A stretch of 14,610 nucleotides of DNA from Acidobacteriaceae bacterium. Lineage in GTDB: Bacteria > Acidobacteriota > Terriglobia > Terriglobales > Acidobacteriaceae. The notes under the pieces were generated by a model. It had not been told where the DNA came from and did not search any database. It was given only the letters and a program-made list of their open reading frames with translations. Shown piece after piece: positions 1 through 7,148 of the stretch (its first letter is position 1; each line of letters starts with the position of its first letter). The stretch covers positions 5,939 through 20,548 of the forward strand of contig PMTP01000100.1 of the NCBI GenBank assembly GCA_003167305.1. The letters run 5' to 3'. Both the position numbers and the translations under genes were made by a program.

Positions 1-706
1 TGGGGAGCCAGATCTCGCCGTTGACCGGGGCCTGATCGAAGCTGAAGCGCGAGCCTTTCTCGATGTTGAGCACCAGTCCGCCGGCAACATGAAAATTGTC
101 TCTGAAGGTCACATCAATGTGAGCGATCTGGCGATCCGCCTCGTCAATCCATACCGTGCCCTGGAACTTCTTGAAGGCTTCCTCTCCCAGGTTGTGGGTT
201 TTGGCGTCCTTGCGGCCTATCACGTCGAAGAGGATGGTGGGGCGGCCGCGATAGCTTTCGCGGCGGGGATTGCGCACGTCAATGATCTCCAGGATGCGAC
301 TTACATTAAGGTCCTGGTCTTCCTTGGGCTTCTCCGGCTCCGGTTGCTGGGCCTTCTCCACCTGTTTGGTGACGCGCTCAGTCTCCTTCTGCTGGTCTTG
401 ATCGTCCAGCGGCTTGCCATCTTTCTTCACCAATCGCCCGATCTGGCGGCCGTGAACGAAGAAGACTTCGCGCTCCTTGGTCTCGGTCTTCTTGACCTGG
501 CCGCTGGCGTCGATATCCTGGGTCGTCTGCACGGAGCTGTAGGTGTAGTTCTCGATGACTTTCTCCAGCGCCTTCTGGTGCTCCTCGACCTCGTGCATCA
601 GTTGCGGAATGGGGGGCAGGGGCGGCGAGGCCGGTTGCTGTGCTTGCGCGGACAGTAGAGGCAGTAAAAGAGCGGCGAGCGGCAAGAAGCGTCGAGCGAA
701 CAACAT
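1..706 (-). CDS. Secreted protein of unknown function (3' end outside window)
   Basis: The frame stays open for 235 codons from an ATG at 706 to the window edge, so the C-terminus is missing. AGAGGA (716-721) lies about 9 bases before the ATG. Residues 1-22 form a signal peptide: two arginines, a leucine/alanine-rich core, then an AQA cleavage site. A short proline-rich linker follows, then a charged helical stretch (about 38-50) and a region starting VIENYTYSS. A Lys/Glu/Gln-rich segment (about 95-125) looks disordered. The later part alternates as beta strands (ILFDVIGR, TVWIDEADRQIAHIDVTF), which resembles the curved beta-sheet of LolA/RseB-like periplasmic lipid-binding proteins. That fold guess is inference from pattern only. 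The product is probably periplasmic or outer-membrane associated. It is divergent from hrcA. I cannot name a function. Confidence 0.72.
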   Translation of the reverse strand, partial: MLFARRFLPLAALLLPLLSAQAQQPASPPLPPIPQLMHEVEEHQKALEKVIENYTYSSVQTTQDIDASGQVKKTETKEREVFFVHGRQIGRLVKKDGKPLDDQDQQKETERVTKQVEKAQQPEPEKPKEDQDLNVSRILEIIDVRNPRRESYRGRPTILFDVIGRKDAKTHNLGEEAFKKFQGTVWIDEADRQIAHIDVTFRDNFHVAGGLVLNIEKGSRFSFDQAPVNGEIWLP

Positions 707-959
707 GAAGGCAAATCCTCTTGGATGAATTGTATCCGGCGCGAAACGGCCGCCGGAGGCGATGTTATCTTTGACCCGGCGCGCGGGAAAAGGTAGCGGC
801 ATCGGAAATGAATCAGCGATCGATCTTGATGAAACAGGTGATTGGGGGTTGTAGTATCCCGTTGTTTATTGAGTCTCTTGACATGGCTAACTGGGGTTCC
901 TGGTTTCCCAGGTCCCAACAGCGGGACCTGGGCCACCCAGCCGTATCGGACTCATGCGG
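707..959. other. Intergenic region between divergent genes
   Basis: This gap separates the leftmost (-) gene from the hrcA promoter. It holds a possible -10 for the leftmost gene (TACAAT, (-) strand, about 25-30 bases before its ribosome site) without a convincing -35, then repeat copy A. I see no CIRCE-like TTAGCACTC/GAGTGCTAA pair and no coding region. The open frame at 598-936 (-) runs from the upstream gene's own 5' end into the repeat and has no family resemblance. Confidence 0.6.
895..941 (+). repeat. Dispersed palindromic repeat, copy A (upstream of hrcA)
   Basis: The left arm GGTTCCTGGTTTCCCA (895-910) runs into a perfect 10-bp inverted repeat: CCCAGGTCCC (907-916), a 6-base loop (917-922), and GGGACCTGGG (923-932). 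A CCACCC right arm ends the element. The arms match three other copies in the window (2279, 4208, 12061), and the palindrome is identical to that of copy B. It lies just upstream of the hrcA promoter. There is no T-run, so it is not a standard intrinsic terminator. Confidence 0.75.
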
Positions 960-988
960 TTGACAGCGCCCTTGCCTCTGCCTAGAAT
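960..988 (+). promoter_or_regulatory. Sigma70-type promoter for hrcA
   Basis: A perfect -35 TTGACA (960-965), a 17-bp spacer and a -10 TAGAAT (983-988, five of six consensus bases) precede hrcA. Transcription would start near 995, giving a leader of about 110 bases. This is the clearest promoter in the window and probably drives hrcA, and perhaps grpE and dnaJ. No CIRCE operator overlaps it. Confidence 0.75.
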
Positions 989-1104
989 TAGAGAGGAAAG
1001 ACTCGCGTTTATTCTTGCATAAGTATTAGAAAAATCAAGAGTTGAGCGGTTTCATCCGGGTCGCGGGCAGAACCCCGGAAGAGCCTGGACGGAGAGCGGG
1101 GAAG

Positions 1105-2226
1105 ATGCCGGATGCGCGCGTCAGTCCGCGAGAGCGGCTGGTGCTTACGGCCATTATCGAGCAGTACATCGCCACCGGCGAACCGGTGGCCTCGCAGGCT
1201 GTCGCCCGTTATTTTTCCAATCAGGAGGGCTTGAGTTCGGCCACCATCCGCAACGTGATGGCCACGCTGAGCGAGACCGGCCTGCTGGAGCAGCCGCACA
1301 CCTCGGCCGGACGAGTGCCGACCGCTGCGGCCTTCCGCTTCTACGTCGAACAGATTACTCAGCCGGGCCGGATTGCCGCACTGCCGCAGAGCGCCAACGC
1401 GCTGGGGCCGATGAGCGAAGCGCGGCGCGGGCAGATCGAGGAGAGCTTCAGCGGCGTGACCAGCAGCAACGACTACCTGGAGCGCACCTCGCACGTGCTG
1501 GCGCTGGTATCCAGCGGGCTGGGCGTGGCGCTGGCCTGCTCGACGGCCAGCCAGGTCCTGGAGCACATTCACTTTTCACGGCTCTCGGTGGGGCGCGTGC
1601 TGGCTGTGCTGGTCACCGAGGCCGGCGCTGTGCAGGACCGCGTGCTGCTGCTGGACCGCGAACTGACGCACCTTGAGCTGGAGACGGCCGCGCGCTACCT
1701 GAACGAGAATTTTCGCGGCTGGCCAATTGAGCGCATCCGCGCCGAGGTTGCGCGGCGCGTGGAGCTGGAGCAGGCCGCCTATCACCAGATGCTGGCTTCG
1801 GTCGAGGAGCTTTGCCGCAAGGGCGCGCTGGCCGCGGGTGAGGCCGGACCGGCGATTTATGTGGACGGAATGGCCAACCTGATCGCCGCCGAGGCAGACC
1901 GCGAGCGGCTGCGCCAGATGCTGCTGGCCCTGGAGGCAAAACAGCGGCTGGTGGAGCTGCTGACCGCCTACGTGGACGGACGCCAGCAGGAAGTGCGCGT
2001 GGTGGTGGGCCTGGACTTGATGGGACAGGATGAGATTTCGCGCGCCATGCAGGATTTGGTGCTGATAGGCGCTCGGGCCCGGCTGGGCGGCACCAACCGG
2101 GGCACCGTAGCCGTGATTGCGCCCACCCGCATCCAGTACCAGGAGATGATCCAGGCGGTGCGCTACATAGCGCGGCTCTCTGAGCGCCTGCTGGAAGTTC
2201 CCGCCGACGAGGGCTTGAGAGTGTAA
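1105..2226 (+). CDS. hrcA: Heat-inducible transcription repressor HrcA
   Basis: HrcA is the repressor of class I heat-shock genes; it binds CIRCE operators and is held active by GroEL. The winged-helix N-terminus spans about residues 1-75 and carries the family signature LSSATIRNVMATL (43-55) followed by QPHTSAGRVPT (63-73). The GAF-like and dimerisation part follows, ending with the typical IAPTRIQYQEMIQAVRYI segment. I chose ATG 1105 (373 aa) because GGAGAGCGGGGA lies just before it and the N-terminus then matches the family; an in-frame TTG at 1042 would add 21 atypical residues. HrcA is usually about 340-350 aa, so length is near normal. It is followed by grpE and dnaJ, the usual context. 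Identification is firm; the start is likely. Confidence 0.95.
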   Translation: MPDARVSPRERLVLTAIIEQYIATGEPVASQAVARYFSNQEGLSSATIRNVMATLSETGLLEQPHTSAGRVPTAAAFRFYVEQITQPGRIAALPQSANALGPMSEARRGQIEESFSGVTSSNDYLERTSHVLALVSSGLGVALACSTASQVLEHIHFSRLSVGRVLAVLVTEAGAVQDRVLLLDRELTHLELETAARYLNENFRGWPIERIRAEVARRVELEQAAYHQMLASVEELCRKGALAAGEAGPAIYVDGMANLIAAEADRERLRQMLLALEAKQRLVELLTAYVDGRQQEVRVVVGLDLMGQDEISRAMQDLVLIGARARLGGTNRGTVAVIAPTRIQYQEMIQAVRYIARLSERLLEVPADEGLRV

Positions 2227-2278
2227 GAAGAATCTGAATGAAAACTGCGCTGCTGCGCGTGAACAAAGCCTGTTGAGG

Positions 2279-2324
2279 TTCATCGATTCCCAGGTCCCAG
2301 AATCGGGACCTGGGTCACCCAAGC
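2279..2324 (+). repeat. Dispersed palindromic repeat, copy B (hrcA-grpE gap)
   Basis: The left arm GGTTCATCGATTCCCA (2277-2292) leads into CCCAGGTCCC (2289-2298), a loop (2299-2304) and GGGACCTGGG (2305-2314), then a TCACCCAA right arm. The 10-bp stem is identical to copy A; the 6-base loop differs. The element lies between the hrcA stop and the probable grpE start, and extends the grpE reading frame upstream artificially. Confidence 0.75.
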
Positions 2325-2347
2325 CTCGGAAATTATCATGGAAACAG

Positions 2348-2986
2348 ATGCGAAGAATTTTGCGGAGAATGCATAGAATCATGCCAGAAGAGAAGAAAGA
2401 ATTGCGACTGCTGGAGAAGCTGAAGGACGAGCAGACCGCCTCGGCGGAAAAGCCGGTGAGTGAGGCCTCCGGCGAGCCGGGGCAGTCCGCCGGCCCGGAG
2501 GAACTCCAGGAGCAGCCGGTAAGCCGCGCGGAATTTGACCAGCTCAAGGCCGAGCGCGACCAACTGCTTGACAGGCTGGCCCGCCTGCAGGCCGAGTTTG
2601 AGAACGCCCGCAAGCGGGGCGAGCGCGAGCGAATTGCCGACCGCGACTATGCCACCGTGAATGTGATCGAGAAGTTTCTGCCGGTGATGGACCACTTCGA
2701 GATGGCGTTGAAATCCACCGGAACCGCAGAGCAGTTGCGCTCCGGAGTCGAGTTGATTGTGAAGCAGATGGAAGATGTTCTGCGCCAGTTGCAGGTGACG
2801 GCGATTCCCGCGCTGGGCGTGGAGTTTGACCCGCGCCATCATGAGGCGCTGGGCTCGGTCGAGCGGCCTGACCTGCCCGATCAGCACGTGGCCGAAGAGA
2901 TTCGCCGCGGCTACAAGCTGCGCGACCGGCTGCTAAGGCCGTCGCTGGTGCGTGTGGCTTCCAACCCCAAACAGAAAAGCGAATAG
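2348..2986 (+). CDS. grpE: Nucleotide exchange factor GrpE
   Basis: GrpE releases ADP from DnaK during the chaperone cycle. The protein has a charged, disordered N-terminus (about 1-58), a long coiled-coil helix (about 60-115, AEFDQLKAERDQLLDRLARL), and the compact C-terminal beta wing with the signature GVEFDPRHHEAL (157-168) and GYKLRDRLLRPSLVRVA (188-204). From ATG 2348 it is 212 aa, within the family range. The start is uncertain: 2348 has GGAAA just upstream, while 2369 and 2381 are alternatives with GGAG at 2364-2367 badly spaced for both. An upstream in-frame TTG at 2273 would translate repeat copy B and is unlikely. It sits 121 bases after hrcA and 15 bases before dnaJ, so it is probably cotranscribed with dnaJ. 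Confidence 0.93.
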   Translation: MRRILRRMHRIMPEEKKELRLLEKLKDEQTASAEKPVSEASGEPGQSAGPEELQEQPVSRAEFDQLKAERDQLLDRLARLQAEFENARKRGERERIADRDYATVNVIEKFLPVMDHFEMALKSTGTAEQLRSGVELIVKQMEDVLRQLQVTAIPALGVEFDPRHHEALGSVERPDLPDQHVAEEIRRGYKLRDRLLRPSLVRVASNPKQKSE

Positions 2987-3001
2987 GATTTGAATACCAG
3001 A

Positions 3002-4123
3002 GTGAGCAAAGCAGACTATTACGAAGTACTGGGCGTCGCGCGCGACGTAAGCGACCAGGAGTTGAAGAGCGCCTATCGTAAGCTGGCGATGCAGCACCAT
3101 CCTGACCGCAACCCCGGCGACCATGCCGCCGAGGAGCGCTTCAAGCAGGCCAGCGAGGCTTACCAGGTGCTGAGCGACGCTGATAAGCGCGCCGCCTACG
3201 ACCGCTTCGGCCATGCCGGACTGGGCGCGCAGGGATCAGGCTTTGGCGGCAACCCCTTCGGCGGTGGCGTGGATATCGGCGACCTCTTCGGCGATCTCTT
3301 CGGCGAGATGTTCAACGTGGGCGGGCAGCAGCACCGCGCCAGCCGGCAGCAGCGCGGCGACGACCTGCGCTTCGACCTGACCGTCGATTTCGAGGCCGCC
3401 ATCTTCGGCACCGAAACCGAGGTGAAGATTCGCCGACGGGATACCTGCGACGCCTGCCACGGCAGCGGCAGCGCCTCCGGCCGCGGACCCAAAACCTGCG
3501 GTCAATGCCAGGGCCGCGGCCAGGTTCGTTACCAGCAGGGCTTCTTCAGCGTGGCCCGCGCCTGCGGCGCCTGCGGCGGCACCGGCCAGGTGATCGCCGA
3601 CCCCTGCCTCGCCTGTCGCGGCGAGACCCGCGTGATCAAGGAACTCAAGCTCAACGTCAAGGTGCCGCCGGGCGTGGAGAATGGAACCCGCATCCGTTAC
3701 AGCGGCGAAGGCGACGCCGGACGCGCCGGCGCTGCCAAGGGCGACCTTTACGTGGTGCTCGCCATCCGGCCCCATGAGTTCTTCGAGCGCGAAGGCCACA
3801 ACCTGCATTGCGTTATTCCCATCAGCTTTCCCCAGGCCGCGCTGGGCGCGGAGATCGAGATTGCCGCCATCGACGGCCCGGTCAGCCTCAAGATTCCCGA
3901 AGGCACGCAGAGCGGACGCGAACTGCGCGTGCGCGGACGCGGCGTTCCGATTCTCAGCGGCAAGGGCAACGGCGACCTGATCGTCAAGGTGATGGTCGAG
4001 ATTCCGCGCAAACTCACCCGCGCCCAGCGCGAACTGGTCAGCGAGCTGGCCGAGTCCATGGCCATCGAGAACAAGCCCGCCTCGCCGAGTTTGATCGAGA
4101 AGATGAAAGACTTGTTCGGGTAG
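3002..4123 (+). CDS. dnaJ: Chaperone protein DnaJ
   Basis: DnaJ is the Hsp40 co-chaperone that delivers substrates to DnaK and triggers its ATPase. Domains in order: J domain (about 4-70) with HPD at 33-35; Gly/Phe-rich linker (70-105); cysteine-rich zinc domain (149-208) with four CxxC repeats at C149/C152, C166/C169, C188/C191 and C202/C205; and C-terminal substrate-binding beta domains to residue 373. The first three repeats follow CxxCxGxG; the fourth reads CLACRGET, a mild departure. It is a full-length type I DnaJ. GTG 3002 gives the typical [12 protein letters not shown] start; a TTG at 2990 would add four residues, but AGGA (2985-2988) is too close to it. The stop codon TAG is also the first three bases of a heptamer array. 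dnaK is not in this window. Confidence 0.95.
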   Translation: MSKADYYEVLGVARDVSDQELKSAYRKLAMQHHPDRNPGDHAAEERFKQASEAYQVLSDADKRAAYDRFGHAGLGAQGSGFGGNPFGGGVDIGDLFGDLFGEMFNVGGQQHRASRQQRGDDLRFDLTVDFEAAIFGTETEVKIRRRDTCDACHGSGSASGRGPKTCGQCQGRGQVRYQQGFFSVARACGACGGTGQVIADPCLACRGETRVIKELKLNVKVPPGVENGTRIRYSGEGDAGRAGAAKGDLYVVLAIRPHEFFEREGHNLHCVIPISFPQAALGAEIEIAAIDGPVSLKIPEGTQSGRELRVRGRGVPILSGKGNGDLIVKVMVEIPRKLTRAQRELVSELAESMAIENKPASPSLIEKMKDLFG

Positions 4124-4141
4124 GGAATAGGGAATAGAAAA
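4121..4141 (+). repeat. Heptamer array overlapping the dnaJ stop codon
   Basis: Three 7-base units read TAGGGAA, TAGGGAA, TAGAAAA. The first three bases are the dnaJ stop codon. The units match the reverse complement of the array at 5464-5491 (TTCCCTG/TTCCCTA). Confidence 0.6.
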
Positions 4142-4207
4142 ACAGTCCCTCAGCTCACCCACCGATTAACAACCGGACTTATTGTTCCTCTTGAATATGG
4201 CTGTTTG

Positions 4208-4262
4208 GGTTCGTGGATTCCCACCCTTCGCGATAAAACTGCGAAAGGATGGGGCACCCGGC
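4208..4262 (+). repeat. Dispersed palindromic repeat, copy C (after dnaJ)
   Basis: The left arm GGTTCGTGGATTCCCA and the right arm GGGGCACCCGG match the other copies. The interior is different: CCCTTCGC, a loop of about 9 bases, then GCGAAAGGATGGGG, a slightly imperfect hairpin. It lies in the gap between dnaJ and the flavoprotein gene; with no T-run, terminator activity would be only partial. Confidence 0.72.
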
Positions 4263-4349
4263 TTCCTGTTCCCATCCTGAACTGAATTCGCCGGCCCGAA
4301 GATGCACAATAGAGGGGTGGGTATTTTGGACGTCTGGGGAGTGAAACAG

Positions 4350-4934
4350 ATGAGCAGTATCAAGGTAGTTGCATTCAACGGCAGCGCGCGCAAGGGAGGT
4401 AACACATCCATCCTGCTGCGCAGGGTTTTGCAGCAGCTGGAGAGCGAAGGCATTGAGACCGAGCTGGTTGAGCTGAGCGGCCTCAAGATTCACGGCTGCC
4501 GGGCGTGCAACGAGTGCTCCAGGAACAAGGACCACCGCTGCGGGCAGAAGAACGACGACGGCAATGCGCTGATCGAAAAGATGGAGCAGGCCGACGGCAT
4601 CCTGCTCGGTTCGCCCACCTATTTCGCCAACATTTCACCGGAGATCGCGGCGTTGATGGACCGCGCCTGTTACGTCGCCATGGCAAATGGCGCCCTTTTC
4701 CGCCGCAAGGTGGGCGCTGCCGTTGTAGCGGTGCGCAGGGCGGGAGCGATCCACGCCTTCGATACGCTGAACCATTTCTTTTTGATCAGCGAGATGATTG
4801 TGCCGGGATCGACGTATTGGAATATTGGAATCGGCCGCGAGATCGGCGATGTGGAGCGCGACATTGAGGGTATGCGGACGATGAAAACCCTGGGGAAAAA
4901 CATGGCTTGGCTGCTGAAAAAGATCAAAGATTAA
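4350..4934 (+). CDS. Flavodoxin-fold NAD(P)H/FMN reductase with iron-sulfur motif
   Basis: This 194-aa protein belongs to the NADPH-dependent FMN reductase / iron-sulfur flavoprotein group. The phosphate-binding loop of FMN is NGSARKGGNT (10-19) and the second flavin contact is SPTYF (88-92). A cysteine cluster C50-x2-C53-x2-C56-x7-C64 matches the compact motif that holds a 4Fe-4S cluster in archaeal Isf-type proteins; cluster binding here is inferred. It is cytosolic and probably transfers electrons between a reduced carrier and an unknown acceptor. ATG 4350 is preferred because GGGGAG (4336-4341) sits 8 bases before it; an upstream ATG at 4302 would add 16 atypical residues. Its stop codon overlaps the stop of the convergent DinB-fold gene. 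Substrate unknown. Confidence 0.85.
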   Translation: MSSIKVVAFNGSARKGGNTSILLRRVLQQLESEGIETELVELSGLKIHGCRACNECSRNKDHRCGQKNDDGNALIEKMEQADGILLGSPTYFANISPEIAALMDRACYVAMANGALFRRKVGAAVVAVRRAGAIHAFDTLNHFFLISEMIVPGSTYWNIGIGREIGDVERDIEGMRTMKTLGKNMAWLLKKIKD

Positions 4935-5407
4935 CTCAATTTCTGCAATTGCCCCAGGTGATTGAGATCGTGGCCGGCCATCGTCTCGACGAGAGTCAGG
5001 AAGGTCATTGTGCCCCGTTCAGGGTGCGTGACCGGCCTGCCCGCCGCCGCCGGAAGGGCTGAGGCGATGAGGCGCAGGTTCCATTGGCGCACGGCATTGA
5101 AGACTTGGAGTGCCTGCTCGGCGGCGATGCCTGAGTAGGTTGCGGCCCACTTCTCCTGGTCGAAGGGCTGGATCACCGGCGCATCCTCGGCTAGGGTCTG
5201 ACGCAGCCGGAAGGCAAAGACCAGCTCGCAGTCAGCCAGGTGACAGACAATCTCCGCCGGGCTCCATTTGCCGGGGGCAGGCGGGACTACGGCCTTCTCT
5301 GGACCGATGGCCTCCAGCAGCGAGGCGAGGCTTGAGCCGGTATCCGCAAGAATTGCCTCCAGTGGCCGTCCATCCAGAAAGCGGGCATAAGGGTTGAGTT
5401 CGCTCAT
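4931..5407 (-). CDS. DinB-fold family protein
   Basis: This 158-aa protein has the four-helix DinB/YfiT layout. Candidate metal ligands are H56 (in CHLADCE) and H146/H150 (in GHDLNHLGQL), the classic single-His plus HxxxH pattern. The conserved GKWSPAEIVCHLAD segment is typical of the DinB_2 type. Some relatives are thiol-dependent transferases for bacillithiol or mycothiol, but the substrate cannot be read here. ATG at 5407 has GGGAGG about 9 bases upstream. It lies 84 bases downstream of the esterase on the same strand and has its own candidate promoter. Its stop overlaps the stop of the convergent flavoprotein gene by 4 bases. Confidence 0.85.
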   Translation of the reverse strand: MSELNPYARFLDGRPLEAILADTGSSLASLLEAIGPEKAVVPPAPGKWSPAEIVCHLADCELVFAFRLRQTLAEDAPVIQPFDQEKWAATYSGIAAEQALQVFNAVRQWNLRLIASALPAAAGRPVTHPERGTMTFLTLVETMAGHDLNHLGQLQKLS

Positions 5408-5431
5408 CGAGTTAGCCTCCCATCTTCTTGA

Positions 5432-5459
5432 GTTATATCAAAATTCCTCGTGCAGGCAA
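5432..5459 (-). promoter_or_regulatory. Candidate promoter for the DinB-fold gene
   Basis: On the (-) strand, TTGCCT (5454-5459), a 16-bp spacer and TATAAC (5432-5437) form a plausible sigma70 pair about 25 bases before the start codon at 5407. It would let this gene be transcribed separately from the esterase. The spacer is one base short of ideal. Confidence 0.4.
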
Positions 5460-5463
5460 TTAA

Positions 5464-5491
5464 TTCTCTGTTCCCTGTTCCCTATTCCCTG
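5464..5491 (-). repeat. Heptamer array directly after the esterase stop codon
   Basis: Read on the + strand, four 7-base units are TTCTCTG, TTCCCTG, TTCCCTA, TTCCCTG. On the gene strand this gives CAGGGAA/TAGGGAA units starting at the base after the esterase stop (5492-5494). The unit matches that at the dnaJ stop in the same gene-relative orientation. Confidence 0.65.
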
Positions 5492-6202
5492 TCACAGATA
5501 CTCCCGCATCATGCGCTGCCAGGTGGGCCAGTCGTGGGAGTTTTTTGCATCCCAGATGTGGAGCTGGTGGGGAATCTGCAGGTCGCTGAGGATGCGGCCG
5601 AGGGCCTGGTTTTGCGCGAGGCACTGGTCGTCCTGGCCGGTAGCCAGCACGTAGCTGTTCTGGCGAAAGCGGTCGAGGAACCAGGGGTCGGTCAGGTTGG
5701 GCAGGTAGTGCGTGGGCAGGTTGTAATAGCACTCCTGGTCGTAGTAGCCGCCGAGAAAGCTCTTCAGGTCGAAGGCGCCGGAGAGCGAGACGAAGCCGGT
5801 GAAGAGGTCTGGATGGCGCAAGGCGATGTTGACCGCGTGGTAGCCGCCAAAGCTGCAACCGAGCGAGAGCAGGCGCGGGTCAGGATTCCGCTGGCGGATC
5901 AGCGGGAGAAGTTCGTGGAGCAGGTAATCCTCGTAGCGCAGATGGCGGGTGATGCGCCAGCGCGGGGCGTAAGCCCGGTTGTACCAGCTCTCCGCGTCCA
6001 CCGAGTCGACGCAGAAGAGCTGGAACTGGCCGGAGTCGATCTTGGCGGCAAGAGCGGCGACCATGCCGCGGTCTTCAAAGTCGAAGAAGCGCCCGCAGGA
6101 GGTGGGGAAGACCACGACAGGCAGGCCAGTAGCGCCGAAGATAAGCGCTTCCATCTCCCGGCCCAGGCGGCTGGAATAGCCTTTGTAGTACTCACGAACC
6201 AT
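5492..6202 (-). CDS. Alpha/beta-fold esterase (enterochelin esterase/esterase D-like)
   Basis: This predicted cytosolic hydrolase is 236 aa from ATG 6202. The nucleophile elbow is GCSFGG (115-120, Ser117). D191 or D192 (GQDDQC) and H223 (AKNSHDW) are the likely rest of the triad. The N-terminal VREYYKGYSSRLGREMEALIF and the segments FPTSCGRFFDFEDRGM and FCVDSVDAESWYNRAY are characteristic of a bacterial esterase family related to enterochelin esterase and esterase D. I chose 6202 because GGAG lies 9 bases upstream and the family begins near here. A GTG at 6316 would add 38 unfamiliar residues with no ribosome site. Substrate unknown. It is followed by the DinB-fold gene. Confidence 0.87.
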   Translation of the reverse strand: MVREYYKGYSSRLGREMEALIFGATGLPVVVFPTSCGRFFDFEDRGMVAALAAKIDSGQFQLFCVDSVDAESWYNRAYAPRWRITRHLRYEDYLLHELLPLIRQRNPDPRLLSLGCSFGGYHAVNIALRHPDLFTGFVSLSGAFDLKSFLGGYYDQECYYNLPTHYLPNLTDPWFLDRFRQNSYVLATGQDDQCLAQNQALGRILSDLQIPHQLHIWDAKNSHDWPTWQRMMREYL

Positions 6203-6307
6203 CTGCGCGCGCTCCGCGGCGGAGGAGAAAAGAACCGCCGGTTTCAACTTTATGGTACCGCTCAGGCCGGTATTGGGGTTACTGTGATCAGCGGCGAGAA
6301 GGCTGAC

Positions 6308-6337
6308 TTGCTTCACAGGCCTGTTTTCGGCGATACT
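6308..6337 (+). promoter_or_regulatory. Weak candidate promoter for rpsP
   Basis: TTGCTT (6308-6313), an 18-bp spacer and GATACT (6332-6337) could serve the rpsP-khpA-rimM group. The leader would be about 120 bases. The match is modest and no other clear promoter is visible before rpsP. Confidence 0.3.
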
Positions 6338-6470
6338 TAGGTGTTGTGTCTTGCGCGGTCGGACGCATAGGTCTGGCCCTCAAATGGCTAGGCAAGTCCG
6401 AGTCAACCCAGAAGACCCCCAGGAACCACAACAGAGCATTGGAAGTCGAAAGGAACCGTATCCCGTGGTA

Positions 6471-6725
6471 ATGATTCGTTTGGCGCGATTTGGCGCCCCC
6501 AAGCAGCCCTGCTACCGCATCGTGGTCATCGAGAAAGACCGCGCCCGCAATGGCCGTTCCATCGAGGTCGTCGGCACATACAACCCTCGCACCGAGCCGG
6601 CCACGGTCGATCTGAAGCACGAGCGCGTCGCCTACTGGCGCAGCATGGGCGCGCAACTGACGCCGATTGTCGCCAAGCTGGTGGCCAAGAACCCCGCCCC
6701 GGTTGCCGAGCCGGCCGCGGCCTGA
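6471..6725 (+). CDS. rpsP: 30S ribosomal protein S16
   Basis: S16 is a small-subunit protein that stabilises 16S rRNA during 30S assembly. The 84-aa product starts MIRLARFGAPKQPCYRIVV and continues with RNGRSIEVVGTYNPRT, both hallmarks of the family, and ends with a short alanine/proline-rich tail. AGGA (6451-6454) is 16 bases from ATG 6471 but 10 bases from an in-frame GTG at 6465, so a two-residue-longer MV start is possible. The frame is open back to 6351, but that extension has no S16 likeness. It begins the khpA-rimM group, though khpA follows after about 155 bases. Confidence 0.96.
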   Translation: MIRLARFGAPKQPCYRIVVIEKDRARNGRSIEVVGTYNPRTEPATVDLKHERVAYWRSMGAQLTPIVAKLVAKNPAPVAEPAAA

Positions 6726-6880
6726 TTTTTCTCCTCCCCCGGAGCGTGCGAGCGGGACTTCGAGCCGGCGCGCACAGTATTTGCTGACGGCGATGGGTCT
6801 GTGCTGCTACTATGCGCACGCGAGCAAAATTGCTCATTCTTGGTCGTTAATTTCTGATCGTATCCGGTCAGGGCAGGAGC

Positions 6881-7147
6881 ATGACCCAAAACACTATGAA
6901 CGAAGTGGAAGAACTGGTTCGCGAGATTGCGCGGGCGTTGGTGGATGAACCGGCCGCCGTTGAAGTGGAGAGCGTGGGCCGCGAGGAGAGCACGGTGATC
7001 AAGCTCCGCGTTGCGCCGACGGACGTGGGCAAGGTGATCGGCAAGCAGGGGCGCACCGCCCGCTCGGTACGCACCATCCTGGGCGCCGTCAGCATGAAGC
7101 TGCATCACCGCTATACGCTCGACATTATAGAAGAAGACGAGCCCTGA
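6881..7147 (+). CDS. khpA: RNA-binding KH domain protein KhpA
   Basis: This is a small single-KH protein (88 aa) of the KhpA/YlqC family. The KH signature GKVIGKQGRTARSVRTIL holds the GxxG loop GKQG (54-57), preceded by the conserved STVIKLRVAP strand. Such proteins often pair with KhpB/Jag as RNA chaperones and sit between rpsP and rimM, as here. AGGAG (6875-6879) is only one base from ATG 6881; ATG 6896, five codons later, is the alternative but the site is then 16 bases away. The stop lies one base before the rimM ATG, implying translational coupling. Confidence 0.93.
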   Translation: MTQNTMNEVEELVREIARALVDEPAAVEVESVGREESTVIKLRVAPTDVGKVIGKQGRTARSVRTILGAVSMKLHHRYTLDIIEEDEP

Positions 7148-7148
7148 G

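Noticed and set aside
89..658. 189-codon open frame on the + strand
   Set aside because: It is antisense to the signal-peptide-bearing gene on the (-) strand, is unnaturally leucine-rich and shows no family motif.
907..932. Copy A hairpin as an intrinsic terminator
   Set aside because: The stem is strong but no T-run follows on either strand, and no + strand gene ends upstream of it.
1576..2613. 345-codon (-) frame across hrcA and grpE
   Set aside because: It is antisense to two firmly identified genes and arises from high-GC codon bias; its composition is low-complexity Ser/Arg/His.
3236..4162. 308-codon (-) frame opposite dnaJ
   Set aside because: Complementary to dnaJ throughout; Ala/Gly-rich with no recognisable domain.
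5450..6340. 296-codon + frame opposite the esterase
   Set aside because: The (-) strand has a complete catalytic elbow and family motifs; this frame has none and begins in a heptamer array.
6823..6836. GAGCA-AAAT-TGCTC hairpin between rpsP and khpA as a terminator
   Set aside because: A 5-bp AT-containing stem with no T-run is too weak to be a terminator.
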